From Macrophomina tecta (taxonomy: Eukaryota > Ascomycota > Dothideomycetes > Botryosphaeriales > Botryosphaeriaceae), in contig JAKSGN010000007.1 of NCBI GenBank assembly GCA_024180945.1, forward strand, positions 3,410,001-3,474,000: a DNA stretch of 64,000 bases, given 5' to 3'. The position numbers were made by a program, and so were the translations under genes. Every line of letters begins with the position of its first letter. Position 1 is the stretch's first letter. Below are positions 32,118-43,359 of this stretch, in pieces. The notes under the pieces were generated by a model that was not told the DNA's origin, ran no database searches, and saw only the letters and a list, made by a program, of their open reading frames with translations.

Positions 32118-33743
32118 TCACAAGGCCAGCCTACTCCTCAAGTCCTCCCTAACCGTCTCAATGCACCGCCCCAGCTTCTCCAATCCGCCCCCACTCCGCC
32201 TCTCCCACAGCAGCGTTTCGTGCCTCATGGCCGCCACTGCCATCGCCACCGGCACCAGCGGCCGCGCATCTCGCGTGCTACCACCCCCCGCCCCACCGCA
32301 GCTGGTAGTCGCCCCGCCGCGCCCCCCCTCACGCGTAGTGCAGCGCAGTTCGCACGGCAGCGCCAGCAGCGCCTCGACGCGCTGCAGCGCGTTCCAGAGC
32401 AGGCGGAACACGTGGTGCGCCTTGATGGTGGCGTCGCACGCGGGCGGCTCGAGGTCGTGCAGGCGCAGGTCCGGGCCCACGTGCGCCGCGGCCGAGACGT
32501 CGTGCGGGCTCGTGGGCGGCGCCGCCTCGTGCGCGAGGGGCAGCGAGGCGATGTAGCCGTGCAGGTGCTCGAAGGTTAGGATGAAGAGGCGCACGGCGGA
32601 GACGTGGCAGTTGAGAAGGAGGAGGGCGGTTGCCGTGTCGTCGGCTGCGGAGTGGTGGTGGTGGTAGTGCTGCCGGCAAGAGGGCGGGAAGATGGGCAAG
32701 CAGGCGAAGGCGTCGGAGGCGGGCGAGTGCTCGTCTGCGCTGCCTGCGTCGGAGCGGCAGGAGGAGGAAGGGGGGGAGGACGAGCTGGAGGGCCCCGGCA
32801 AGGACGACGAGCTGGGCGGATGTTGCTGCGTCTTGCTGCCTCCGACCACCTCGAGCAGCTTCTGGCACAGGTGCAGCACCGTGCCGACCGGATAGAGCTC
32901 GAAGACGCGTCTGCTGCTCCCTGCGTCGCCTGCCGGCGGCTTCGGCGGTGTCGTCGTCCATGCCCAGTTCTCCAGCGATTCGACTGCGCGCTCCAGCTCT
33001 GCTGCCAGCCCGTACGTGCCACCGTGCACGCTGGAAGGGGGTGATTTTCCCTGCTGGTGTTCGTCGCTTGCTGCTGATCGCGCCGGTATTTCAGCTGCGG
33101 GGAAGGGGGGAAATGACCTCTCGTGCTCGTTCTCCAGCAGCGGCGGAGAGACTTCCATCGCTGTTCCGGGGGGCTGTGATGATGATGATGTTGTTGCTGT
33201 TGTTGGAAAAGGTGACCAGACTTGCAGCGTGTCCCAGGACTCGAGCGCCTGCGCAATGTCCAGGGCAGCATCGTCGCGCAGACCATTAGAGCAGAGGTCG
33301 AGCCGCGGCAGAGGTTCGCCGCCCTGCAGGTCCATGTTGGCCGCCGTCCGCGCCGACATGACTGATGCGGTCGACAGCGGCGGCGAGAACGGCGCGCGAT
33401 TGGGTGGGGAGATCCATGCTGAGAGCACCGCATCTGTAGCTTGTTGTTGTTCATGATGATGATGTTGTTGTTGTTGTTGCTGCTGCTGCTGCCGGCCCTG
33501 CTGCTTCCAGGAGCGTCGCTGGCGCCCCTGCTGCGAGGATGGCCCCGGTGGCCGTCCCATGCGCGCTCGCGGGCTGAAGATGCACTCGGCGCCCGCCTGC
33601 GTGCACCGGCGACAGGCTTGGCCGGAGGCCGTGGCGACGCAGCGCAGCTTCTGTCCGTGGCAGCGGTCGCACGACAGGCGCAATGAGGACTGCTGATGCT
33701 GCTGCTGCTGATGCCCATTCGCCTTGATCGAGTTGGCGTTCAT
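32118..33743 (-). CDS. AflR-like Zn2Cys6 transcription factor
   Basis: A single-exon frame of 541 aa. The N-terminal zinc cluster is C-x2-C-x6-C-x8-C-x2-C-x6-C (CDRCHGQKLRC at residue 25, then CRRCTQAGAEC), the spacing seen in AflR-type regulators, followed by SPRARMGRPPG. A long poly-Gln/His and Ser/Pro-rich middle leads to a C-terminal AflR-like domain (PVGTVLHLCQKLLEVV; LLLNCHVSAVRLFILTFEHLH; AHHVFRLLWNALQRVEALL; ETLLWERRSGGGLEKLGRC). It acts as a DNA-binding activator, usually for secondary metabolism. It lies 2.9 kb beyond the dioxygenase gene and next to the dead regulator, so it may now control the cluster, but this is unproven. CAG/CAA and CAC repeats could vary in length between isolates. 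Confidence 0.88.
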   Translation of the reverse strand: MNANSIKANGHQQQQHQQSSLRLSCDRCHGQKLRCVATASGQACRRCTQAGAECIFSPRARMGRPPGPSSQQGRQRRSWKQQGRQQQQQQQQQHHHHEQQQATDAVLSAWISPPNRAPFSPPLSTASVMSARTAANMDLQGGEPLPRLDLCSNGLRDDAALDIAQALESWDTLQVWSPFPTTATTSSSSQPPGTAMEVSPPLLENEHERSFPPFPAAEIPARSAASDEHQQGKSPPSSVHGGTYGLAAELERAVESLENWAWTTTPPKPPAGDAGSSRRVFELYPVGTVLHLCQKLLEVVGGSKTQQHPPSSSSLPGPSSSSSPPSSSCRSDAGSADEHSPASDAFACLPIFPPSCRQHYHHHHSAADDTATALLLLNCHVSAVRLFILTFEHLHGYIASLPLAHEAAPPTSPHDVSAAAHVGPDLRLHDLEPPACDATIKAHHVFRLLWNALQRVEALLALPCELRCTTREGGRGGATTSCGGAGGGSTRDARPLVPVAMAVAAMRHETLLWERRSGGGLEKLGRCIETVREDLRSRLAL

Positions 33744-36189
33744 CTCGCGGCAATCAATGGCTGGCCCGTGGATTATTTAGTCTTCGAGTGCGTACTTCTC
33801 TTTGCCTCTGGCTGTTGAGGAGAAAGATGGCGTTTAGGAGCTCTTAAGCAGGGCCAGGTTCGTTCAGCGTCCCTCCGCCGGCTGAACTTGGCCCCCGTCG
33901 CGTCAGCAAGGTTCCTTTCTTGCGTCGGCTATGTAGCACAGATTGGGTGGGCCACCGCCGTGGGTGAGGCAGGAATTGTACCAGCATCCGCATCCTACGC
34001 CAGCAAAAAAAGCCCACCACACCTCCCGTCTCCCGTCATCGCCACGCTTGCCCTGAGCAAACGCCATCAACGGCTGCTGCCATTCGATGTTGTTCCAGCA
34101 TGGGGCTCTGTTTTCTTACTCCCCCTCCCCGCGGGCCTGTGGGCTTTGCTTCGATCATTAGCCCTTTTGTGGTCTCGGCACCATGCCATCCGAACGCTTC
34201 TGTGCTTGATTCTGAATCGGTTCCCGAGTAAGTCAAGTCGACGCGTCAGCATTTTGAGTGTTTAGAGAGAACTATTCGCGGTCCTTGCGGCTTAGCCACT
34301 TTCCGCATCGGGACCGCGAGGCCGGGAAACTAGGCAAAGAGATTAGTACGGTTTGGCTTTTCTGTCGACAACAGCTTCTCAGCCCTGCTGGATGGGAGGA
34401 AGAGACTTTACCAGCTTGTGTGTCGCCAATTCCTCCGACGAACGGATCAGCAACGTGGCCAGGGGAGGTTAGTATTGACAGGACCAGCAGCCATGGCGTC
34501 CCGCCGTGCCTTCAGGTGGGATGGTTTGGTGGCTCTTTCCCCCACCTGGTTTTGCCTTGGGGTTTTGTCGATCTACATCGCGATCAGGCCGGCGGGCTGC
34601 TTACTCGTAACCTGGGACGAGCTGTCAATGCAACCGGGGCGAGGGGCAAGGAGAATTCTGCAATCTCCATTGCGGGGCTATCAAAGCTGATTCGAGTCAG
34701 ATGCGAGTAGATGGCCGCAGGGCTCTCGCCGGGCCCCAGCTCACTCACATCTTGGCCCAGCCGCTTCGTTCCTCCATGCGGAGATGCTCCGTCGGCACTC
34801 GTCATTCTTCTCTCACTCGACTCCGTTGTGCTTGCTTCATGCCGGCTGGGCGCGTGTGGCAGTGAAAGCCTTCAAAGATCTCCCCTCTTTCTCATACAGC
34901 CGAAGATGGTGGAGTACGGAATTCCGGCCAGCTCGAAGATGAAATGCACGTTTCGTCCGTTCCCTGGTTTGAGATGTGAAAGTCTTCGATGGTAAACTTT
35001 CTCCGTTGGTTAGACAAGGAGGAGTATTTCAAGTAGATATTTTCCTTTTTTTTCTTTTTTTTCCCCCGAACTTGGCTTGTCCCACGGCGCTCAAAGGCGG
35101 CCCATGCAATCTTTGCTCCCATGCGAGATTTCTGGGCGGTCAACGGTCTTAGCTCACGAGACACACTTTTTGCTTTGCCAAGAACGTTGACGAGATGCGA
35201 CAACAGTTGACGGTGGGTTCAGTCATCATCAAGGCAAGCTGTCCAACTTTGTCATTGGGCCGACCCCCAAAACACACTTTCCATGCGTTCGCCGAATAAA
35301 CGATTCGATGCGGCGGCAGCTGAATGCAACCATTGGACCATTGTTGCCTGCGCGTGTCCCCGTCTGGGCCAGGATTCGGGATCCTTCCGCCGAGCTTGCC
35401 GAAATCATACAAGCATTTGTAGCCGAAAAGGCCTGCAGTCAGCGGGGTGCCGCATCCGCGTGAGCTCCGCGGATCTCCCCACGGATACTCCGCGGACGCT
35501 CCGCGGAGATGACGTACGCGGAAGGAAGACGACGCTGTCCCTTCTTGCAGCGTTCCTTTTACGCCCGGACAGCGGCGCGCGGTTGAAGTTAGTCGCACTT
35601 GCGGACGTTAGGCGGGCTATCTCTCGAGCGTGGGCCAAGGAACTTAATCACACCAAGGAGGCGCGCTTTACTCGCACACAGTCATACGCAGAACGTATCT
35701 CCGTAAGGATTCGGGTCCCTTATCGGGAAATTAAATCTTCCCCATTTGGTATGCAGCCTAATGGCTCACATACAATTCGACTACAATCACTTCAGGAAGA
35801 TGCCATATTTCGTTGGGCTTGACGAATGGCGCAAAATCTTGCAGTGTCCCAGCATCCGGTCAACAGTATCATTCCCATCTTCAGGTAATTTTAGCCATCA
35901 TCACTATTCACCGTTGCTACTTGGCGTTATTATTGCTTGTTTCAGCTATTCGTTCATACTCTTCAGCATCACCCCATCAAAGCACCGCTATCGCGCATCC
36001 TATAGCCCCCATCACCATGATTATATGCGGTAACCTTAGCATCATTCAATGAAGCAGCAGTACATTCAATTCCACACTGTTCAACAGGTATTTTCTACTT
36101 TCTTTCGCAAAATGACTTATTTTTCAGATGCATCGTCAAATACGCCCAAACTCAAGCCCGCTGTTCGACGTAACAGTAAATGTATCCCT
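33744..36189. other. Intergenic region with a CGG-N5-CCG double site
   Basis: No supported gene. The longest plus-strand frame (35283-35822, 179 codons) has no recognisable domain. The most structured part is the palindrome-rich 35460-35510 segment, annotated separately. Confidence 0.5.
35482..35503. promoter_or_regulatory. Two abutting CGG-N5-CCG sites
   Basis: CGGATACTCCG is directly followed by CGGACGCTCCG. They are flanked by CTCCGCGGATC on the left and a further CGGAG half site on the right. The sequence matches the sites at 24752 and 30743. It could be a strong operator or, less likely, a transposon end. Confidence 0.5.
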
Positions 36190-36842
36190 CCGGACAGGCT
36201 CCCCTTCTCTGGCCCTGATGACAAACGCCTCCACGACCATCATCAGAAAAAGCATCAACATCGGATCGGCGATAGTCTTGCCCAAACACCTCCCGCACCC
36301 CATCCCGAACTGTAGAAGCCCATAGCGGTATTACAACGCAGACATGTCCGCGAAGCGCTCCGGGCGGAACTGCTCTCCATCCTCGCTCCAAATCGCCGTG
36401 CTGCTGCTGAGCCGGCGCCAATCGATGACCGTCGGCGCCTGCGCAGGGACGAAGTAGCCGCCCATCACCTTGTCCTGTGCAGTTCGTTCGAGAAGCGAGA
36501 ACCCTTGACTTTCATCTGTGAGTCAACGCCCACGTGAAGCGGCCGTGGGAGCGAAATTGCAGGCTTTCATAACGCGGGACTCATGCGGACGGACTCCATG
36601 GCAGCATGGTGGACCAGCGTGTCCTGCTTGAGGAGGCACTCCTTGAGGGACCCGGGATTCTCGCTCCTTTGCTGCTTGATCTCCTCCCTCAGCGACGTCC
36701 GGAACTCTTGGTTCTTGGCCGTGTTAAGGATGGGGAATGCGATGATGGCCGACGTGACGTCGATGTTCGTGAGGAGGAGCTCGTCCATCGTTTGGAAGAA
36801 CTGCAACCACCTTAGCGAGGTATGCCGAGGCGATGGCACCAA
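36190..36842 (-). pseudogene. Cytochrome P450 pseudogene A (C-terminal half)
   Basis: Reading left: the I-helix region (MDELLLTNIDVTSAIIAF), then KNQEFRTSLREEIKQQ, then the K-helix ExxR (ESVRMSPAL) and a premature TGA or lost intron. It continues GGYFVPAQAPTVIDW and EQFRPERFADMSAL, an in-frame TAA at 36331-36333, and the heme loop YGLLQFGMGCGRCLGK with the Cys ligand. The Arg usually two residues before that Cys is Gly here, with Arg one place later. Nothing upstream of the I-helix remains. A decayed monooxygenase, possibly once a tailoring enzyme of a cluster here. Confidence 0.75.
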
Positions 36843-36899
36843 TTTACCTCAGTTTTTGTCATCTGCCCTTGCTTCACGCATTTGTAGATGCGTGCAGCT

Positions 36900-37785
36900 G
36901 GACAGAAGATCCCGCTCTACTTGTAGATCGGTGCCTTTTCGCCTTCAATGATTCGGCGAGGATAGCCAAAGCAACCACACACGAATATAACCTTTTTTTT
37001 CTGCACGTCAATTAAAACTTATTGCTGATATATCTTTACATTATATTTCATGCTTTATTTAATTTTCTAGAAGCTCATAAACTTTCTATATAGTAAAAGC
37101 AATATTGAAGTAGCTAAAGGTATAAGTAGAAAAATAGGGCTTAATGTTACGAACTCTAGGGTATAGGGGCCTTGTAAGCCCACGGGCGGAAGTCCCGCAC
37201 TGGAAGAGACACCGTAGGGGCTAGGAATCCTTACAGGAAGCAGAGCCCCACGGTAGGAACGCCCGCACGGGAAAACTGGTCTTAAGGAAAGATAGCGCGT
37301 AGCTCTGGGCAGCAATTTTGGCACGGAAAATGCCATCAAGAGAAGATTGCCCCTGAGACATACACAGCCACTCGAGCCCGGAGGCTCCATGGGAATGCGC
37401 AAGCCACGTTCTCTGCGGGAGAGAGGGGGTTCTTGGACGGAGGATATCGACGGCGAATATCGCACAAGCGGCAGGGCTCGCAAAGACCTAGATGGCCTTG
37501 AAAGTGCGCCTCTAATGAGGATCAGCCTGGCCGCACTTCACCTGCAGGTGCTTAAACTAAATTCTGCTGATATGGTCCTTGCTAACAATATCAGCAGGGC
37601 GAAGGTCAAATGAGTGCGGCGCAAAAACCGTTCATCCAGACACGAAAGCAGGATAACGTGGGGAAATCCGAACCACCTGCGTAAGGACCGTACTCATCGC
37701 TAACAAAGTAAGACTCTGGTTCAAAACCCTTGCTGTTACTGTAACAGTGCTCGTGGTCATTAAAAGTTGAGCCGCCCACAGGATC
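36900..37785. other. Intergenic region, partly AT-rich
   Basis: Contains an AT-rich patch near 36990-37100 and no gene I can support. Confidence 0.5.
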
Positions 37786-38665
37786 TTGGACGTTGCTCTC
37801 AACATGAGCACTCCCACCACGCGGAGTTTCCGGCTAAAACAGTACTTGCTAAGATTTCCAAACGAGGCCATCCCTTCCCGCATCTACCAGATCCCTAGCC
37901 TCAAAAATGGTAGCAACATCCGCGGGCCCGGCTATACCTTCTGCAATGGCCAAATGAACGAGAAGTTCCTCCGCGCGCGAGATGTCGTATGGATTGCAAG
38001 AGACGTACGACAGCATCTACGGAATCTGAATCGGCACCAACCCTTAAGTGTAAGACGGCAGCCCACCTCTCTCCGCTGACCTCGTATATATGACCCAGCC
38101 CCAGCCTCGCAATCGACCCCAAAGATGCCCAAACCCTCTGCACCCACCCCACCACTCACACCAAAGCGTCAGTCGCCAACACGGGCCGGTTGCTCAACAA
38201 ACTCATGAACTGTGGCCCCCGCCACGATCATTGGGCAACGCTGGATGCACCTGCGCAAGTTGCTCGATCCCGTGTTCTCGCACAAGCAAGCGCTGCAGCT
38301 GATCGACGGCGACAACCAACCCGCCGACATATACATGCAAAACCTCGACCACTTCGCGCTTCCCGACCGAGCACTTCCACGCGCTGGCTGAGTCGCCGTT
38401 CAAGAATCTAGACGTGACGACGCACGTCAAGGCGCCGCGCATGATCCTGCTGGCCGACCGCACAGGCGTGCAGGCGGACCTGCGGGCCGAGTTCAACGAG
38501 AACAGGCACAATGTGGTAAGGCGTCTAGGGCGGCGGGACGCGCTGCTGCACTACTGCCTGCTCAAGTCGCTGCGGCTGCAGCCAGTCCGAGCGTGTTCGT
38601 TTCCGCAGTCGCCGCCGCGAGATAAGGTGTTGGACGGGTACCGGATTCCCAACGATATGAGTGGC
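37786..38665 (+). pseudogene. Cytochrome P450 pseudogene B (lacks heme region)
   Basis: Fragments in order on the plus strand: GPGYTFCNGQMNEKFLRARD (N-terminal third), RWMHLRKLLDPVFSHKQALQ with DIYMQNLDHFALPD (C-helix area), then in a shifted frame FHALAESPFKNLDV, VQADLRAEFNEN and the K-helix area LLKSLRLQPVRACSFPQ with DKVLDGYRIPND. It stops there, so the heme-binding Cys is missing. At least two frame changes and an internal gap. It lies on the opposite strand to P450 relic A and keeps the half that A lacks plus a paralogous I-to-K segment. Confidence 0.7.
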
Positions 38666-38690
38666 CTTCTTTCTTTTCTCTACTCTATAT

Positions 38691-39197
38691 GCGCTATTCG
38701 AGTAAGAGACCAGAAAAAGAAGGAGGGACAGGGGAAAATTGGGACAAAGAAGAAGAAGTGTGACGATTACTTCAAACCGGATAAGAGCAGCTGATTGCTT
38801 GTATCCGATTTAGAACTCGAGTTGAAGAAGCCGACGGCCTGGAGAGCGGAGTGAGTAGATAATTTCAAGATATGAAAGAAGCGAAATGCAGTACAAGAAA
38901 GCAACCGAGAGGCAGAAACCAATCTGCTGTTGTTTCCCTTGGCTGAGCGCAGTCATCAGAGATGCGTGTAAGAAGTGAGCGGAGAAGAAAATCACAAGCA
39001 AGGCTCACCTCCAAAATGACCCTTTTATCAGCCGTTTCATCAGAAACGCGCTACAATGACTATACAAACCACTCAACTCCATCCGAACCATATCATTAAA
39101 TCATACTGAATGATACCGAAGCCGATTGATGCCCATCACCATGCCCGTCCTCCCCCCTATCACCATCTCAACTTCCCCCCCACGCAAAACCATTCAC
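38691..39197. other. Intergenic region, nothing recognised
   Basis: About 500 nt after the P450 relic with no gene, repeat or RNA that I can support. Confidence 0.5.
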
Positions 39198-40875
39198 CTA
39201 AACCTTCCGCCCAATCGCCCACCCTGCCTTCAACCCCCTCGCAACCCCATGGCATCCACCACCTACCAACATGGCCACCCCCGCAAAAACCATCAGCCCG
39301 ACCCAACCCCCGGCACCATCTCTGACCGCGCCCTCAATCGGCAGGCCCGTCAGCGAGCCCAAGGCGATGGCGAGACAAAAGGCGCCCAGCCTCAATCCAA
39401 TCTCCTCGAGCCTGCCCTCCGCCAAACTGACCACACAGGGCGCGCCCAGCGACACGAATCCGCCACTACAGAACCCATACAGGAGGGCGAAGACGATGAT
39501 GCCGGCATCAGCGGGGTTATCCGCGCGCTGGAGCGGAAGCCAGAAGGCCAGGACGAGGACGCCAGACAGCGACGAGACGGCCGTCATGACGTTGAACGTG
39601 CCGACGTGGTCGGACATCCAGCCGGGCAGGACACGCCCGATGACAGAGCCAGCGTTGGCGATGGCGAGTGTGTACTGGGCCAACCGCTCGTCCATGCCCT
39701 TGGCAGCGGCCATTTCGGGGAGGTAGTTGAGGGGCGCGAAGAGGCCCTGTAGGGCAGATGGCGGGATTAGCGCAAGAAAGCCCAAGATGTGCCGAGATAT
39801 GCCGGAAGGAGGGTGATGATGTTCGGTGTAGGGGTCTTTTTACGACTGTGGGGAAATACGGGAAGGATCAAGCGAGACCTGGACAGGATCGAGCGGACGG
39901 GGTAATTAAGTTATATAAAAAAAAAAAAAAAAAAAGAAGAAAAAGGCGCGGCGATCTTCCCGCCTTCACTTACCCACATTGTAAAGAAACAGCCTAGCAC
40001 GAAGAACAGCCACGGCCACGACAAGAACGCCTTCAAACCCACCTTCCTCGACCCGGATTCCTCCCCCTTCCTCTGTCGTCCCTTAGGCGGGAAAGGCGTC
40101 GAGCACAGCACATTCGCTGCGGCGAGCAAAATCCCTTGCAGTAGCGCGACCCAGCGGACGGCAGCAGCGAACCCAACCTCACTCACGAGCCGCGGAATGA
40201 TTAGCGGAAAAACCACTCCGCCAAGACTGGAGCCGCACGAGACGACACCGACGGCGAGGCCGCGCTTGGTGGAGAACCACTGAGTGGCGAGGGTCATAGC
40301 GGGCAGGGAGAGACCCGAGGTCGCAAACCCGAATGCGACGCCTTGGGCGAGCATGACTTGCCAGTAGGTCTTGCATAGGCTCAACATGCAAACAGACAGC
40401 ACAGCAAGCAGTGAGAAGGGGCCAAGGATCTTTCGGCAGCCGTGAGCGTCGATGAGCTTGCCGACAAACGGGCCGAACATGAAGAGCAGGAAGACCTGGA
40501 GCGTCGTGATCCACGCAAGGCTCGAAGAGGACTGGTCTGCGAGTAGCGAGTCCTGGTAGTAGTACTGGAAGACTCCGCAACTGCAAGGGCCGCGCAAATT
40601 TGATGAGCGATTAGCATTTCCAACGGTGCGGTAGAGGACGCGTACGCGGTCAGCAAGGGTTGGAGTTCGAGGCCCTTTTGCTCCACTTACGCATTGACAT
40701 AGCCGAATGAACAGAACTGAAGCAGAAATGATCCAGCAACGCAAGCCCATGCTCGGGCTCCCCCATTCGGAGGTACGAGGGCTTGGCGGTCTGTAGAGTC
40801 TACCTCGGGTTCCTTTCCGGCGAGAGAGAGGGAGCCTTTCTTGCTCGATTGAGACTCTGGATCTTCTGAAGCCAT
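39198..40875 (-). CDS. MCT-type MFS transporter
   Basis: Three exons: 40875-40691, 40580-39974, 39746-39198, giving 446 aa, a usual length for fungal monocarboxylate-porter homologues. A soluble Ser/Lys-rich tail is followed by PPNGGARAWACVAGSFLLQF (the family opening), GVFQYYYQDSLL, GPFVGKLIDAHGCRKIL (motif A-like), WFSTKRGLAVGVVSCGSSLGG, then after the second intron GLFAPLNYLPEMAAAKG, SVIGRVLPGWMSDHVG and LGAPCVVSLAEGRLEEIG. The second intron is long (227 nt) and contains a poly-T tract on the coding strand; donor and acceptor are standard. The substrate is unknown: family members move carboxylates, riboflavin or metabolites. It is the intact counterpart of the pseudogene at 29.9-30.7 kb. 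Confidence 0.87.
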
Positions 40876-41696
40876 GGCCGAATGATTCAAGAACGAGCCG
40901 TGTCTCTTCCGCTGCTCTCACAAGTGCCCACGCCGTTGGATTGATATAAATCCCTGATGATGAAGGCACGGTCGAGAGACGCCCCGAAAAGGCTAGTTCC
41001 GGCCGACGAAACGGGCTCATGGATCTGGTGCTTGACCGCCGGCAGTTAAGCAGCCAATGGCAGATTTGTCCAGGGTGCTGCAGGGTTCGCATCGGAGGTT
41101 ATACTCGGCGGGTATCCCAAGAGTGGCCAAGCTCGCGATATCGGCCTGGCGCTCGCTGCCAGCTCGCCTTGTGTGCGGTCCGCAGCCGTGCTCCCGTCCT
41201 CGCCTGTCGGCCGGGACTAGCCATACTCGGTCCTTCAAGCCGGCTTGCCTGGGCTTCTTTAAACCACCACAGCTCCGCGCACTCTCTGATCGTGATGAAA
41301 CGATGGGGTTTTCAGCCTTGAATGCTTCCGTTGCACATTTCCGTAGAGGCAGCTGTTTCAACGGTCCATGCATGCCTAGAGAAGGCAGCCCCATCACGCC
41401 ATGCCCGAGTCAGCGCCTAGGCTAGAATGCGTGAATGATTTACGCGGAGTTGCGTGACGTGCGAGTCAGCAAACGAGAGACCCTTGGTAGGTACTCTGGA
41501 TGCCTCGCGTTCAGCCGCTGCGACTCCGGACCGGCATGTCCGCAGTAGCGAGTCAACAACAATCTGCAGAGCAGACCTCGCGGCTGGGCCGAGAGTCTTG
41601 GTTAAAACCCGGCATCTGCTCTGTACTGATGTAGAACCTTGATGCCGCTTATCTGATCATCTTATCTTTCGTTATCCAACCTCATCTTCATCCTTC
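40876..41696. promoter_or_regulatory. Divergent promoter between MCT and AflR-like genes
   Basis: About 820 nt separate the two start codons. The short frames inside it carry no domain. No CGGAYRCTCCG site was found here. Confidence 0.5.
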
Positions 41697-43191
41697 ATGA
41701 CACAGCGCTCGGCAGCTCCATTAAATGCGAATATGGATAGGAGACCCGAGTCGCGGGGCGCCTTCTTCATCTCTACCCCATCGGCTTGCTGGCAAAATTC
41801 ACCCCGTGACAAAGCACGGCCGAAGCTGCGCTCCGCCTGTGATTCCTGTCACGCCGCCAAAGTCAAGTGCTCGAGGGAGCCAATCTGCGCTCGCTGCCAG
41901 GACCAGGATCTCCCTTGTATCTACAGCTATGCCATGAGGGCAGGCAAGCCGAAAGGTAGTCGGAACAAGAAAACCCTGGAGAAAAATGCTCGTCTCCGCC
42001 AGGAACATGCAGCCCGAAATATCCACAGTGATTGGCAGAACACCGCCATGGACATGGACACATCCTCGTGGGCCGACCCCGCGGCAGCAGCAGGAATGGA
42101 TCTGAGCTGCTTTAGCGATGATTTTAGTGGTTCAAGCAACGTAAGTCACTCGGGCATTTTCCTGATGGGGCATACTCCGAAACTGATACATCGTTCAGCT
42201 CCTCCAGCGGGCGTTCTCCATAAGCGGAGAATCTCAGTGCGCGGCCGGACAAAGCTGTGCAATAACTCCGCCTGGATTCGATACTGTAGATCCATTCCAG
42301 CTGGCAAATGAGAGCCCGCCATTTGAGATCTTCGCGGGATTCGGTACAGAAAAAGGTCTTCAAGAAGGTGGAGCTCGCAGCACATCAACCGACCCGGTGC
42401 AGGAAAAACCCGCCTCATTGGAGACGTGCGGTTGCTTTGAAAATCAGATTACCAACCTCAACAACCTCCACGCTCTTCATCGCGCAGCTCGCTTGCAGCC
42501 ATCATCTTCTTCGGGCCCTTGTCGCCTAGATATCTGCGTCCAGCGCATAAATGGCGCCCTTGCAGCGTGTCTTGCGTTCCTCCGGTGTACGCACTGTCAA
42601 AAAGATTCCTTCTCGGTCCTCCTTACTGTATCATCCTTTCAGCTCGTCATGCGCCTTTTCGAATACCTTGTGGCGCAGCAATCCGTTCACTCGGGAGTCA
42701 ACAACAATGGTGCTCCGAAGGCCGGTGATGCATATCCAAATGGGCAGATATGGTGCCGCCTCGGCGAATATGAAGTCAGTCAGGAGGAGGAGGTAGCAAT
42801 CCGACGGTTTGTCGTCCGGCGCGCGCTCCAGAAGGGGCGAGAAACACTTGCCACATTGAAGGCTTTGACCGAGGAGCAAGCAATGACGGCCTCAGCTTGT
42901 CTGTCGGGACAGACAACGGTATCGTCAGTCGACTCAAGTCCGAGATCGAATGGCTTGCCGTCACCATCTTCTTTCAAATCAACAATGCCGGTGGACAGTA
43001 CGCGCAGTTCTGGAGCTATAGACAGGTTTGATGCATCAGTTGGGTGTGAGTCTGGAGATGAAGACGTTCGCGAGAGCGGTTTGGCGGACCTGAGCGGAGC
43101 CGATATGACCTACCTCCAGCAAACCCTATGCCGGAATGAGGCCGTCTTGGAGCTTTTCATGCGGACTATTTCAAGGGATTTGTGCATATAG
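41697..43191 (+). CDS. AflR-like Zn2Cys6 transcription factor
   Basis: Two exons: 41697-42140 and 42199-43191, giving 478 aa. The zinc cluster is C-x2-C-x6-C-x5-C-x2-C-x6-C (CDSCHAAKVKCSREPICARC, then QDQDLPC) at about residue 49, followed by the basic AGKPKGSRNKKTLEK linker. The C-terminal half is AflR-like (FENQITNLNNLHALH; ALAACLAFLRCTHCQKDS; SSFQLVMRLFEYLVAQQ; VRRALQKGRETLATLKAL). A nuclear activator probably controlling a local pathway. It is divergent from the MCT transporter, a pairing common in metabolite clusters. The start could also be the Met at codon 13. Confidence 0.88.
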
Positions 43192-43359
43192 CGGAGTTTC
43201 AACGGCCCAGAATTTACGTTGTGACGCCTCTTAAAGCTTCAGGAGCGCCGAATGAAAGCAAACTCTTATCTTTCTGTCGTCTATAATTTACTTCACTGTC
43301 GTCCTGGGATCATTACGCCGGGGGGCTCCATGGAAGCGAGTCAAAGTTCCACCATCCCT

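Noticed and set aside
35283..35822. 179-codon plus-strand frame around the double CGG site
   Set aside because: No domain, crosses the palindromic operator-like block, and its composition is unlike neighbouring genes. It may contain old transposon text but is too weak to call.
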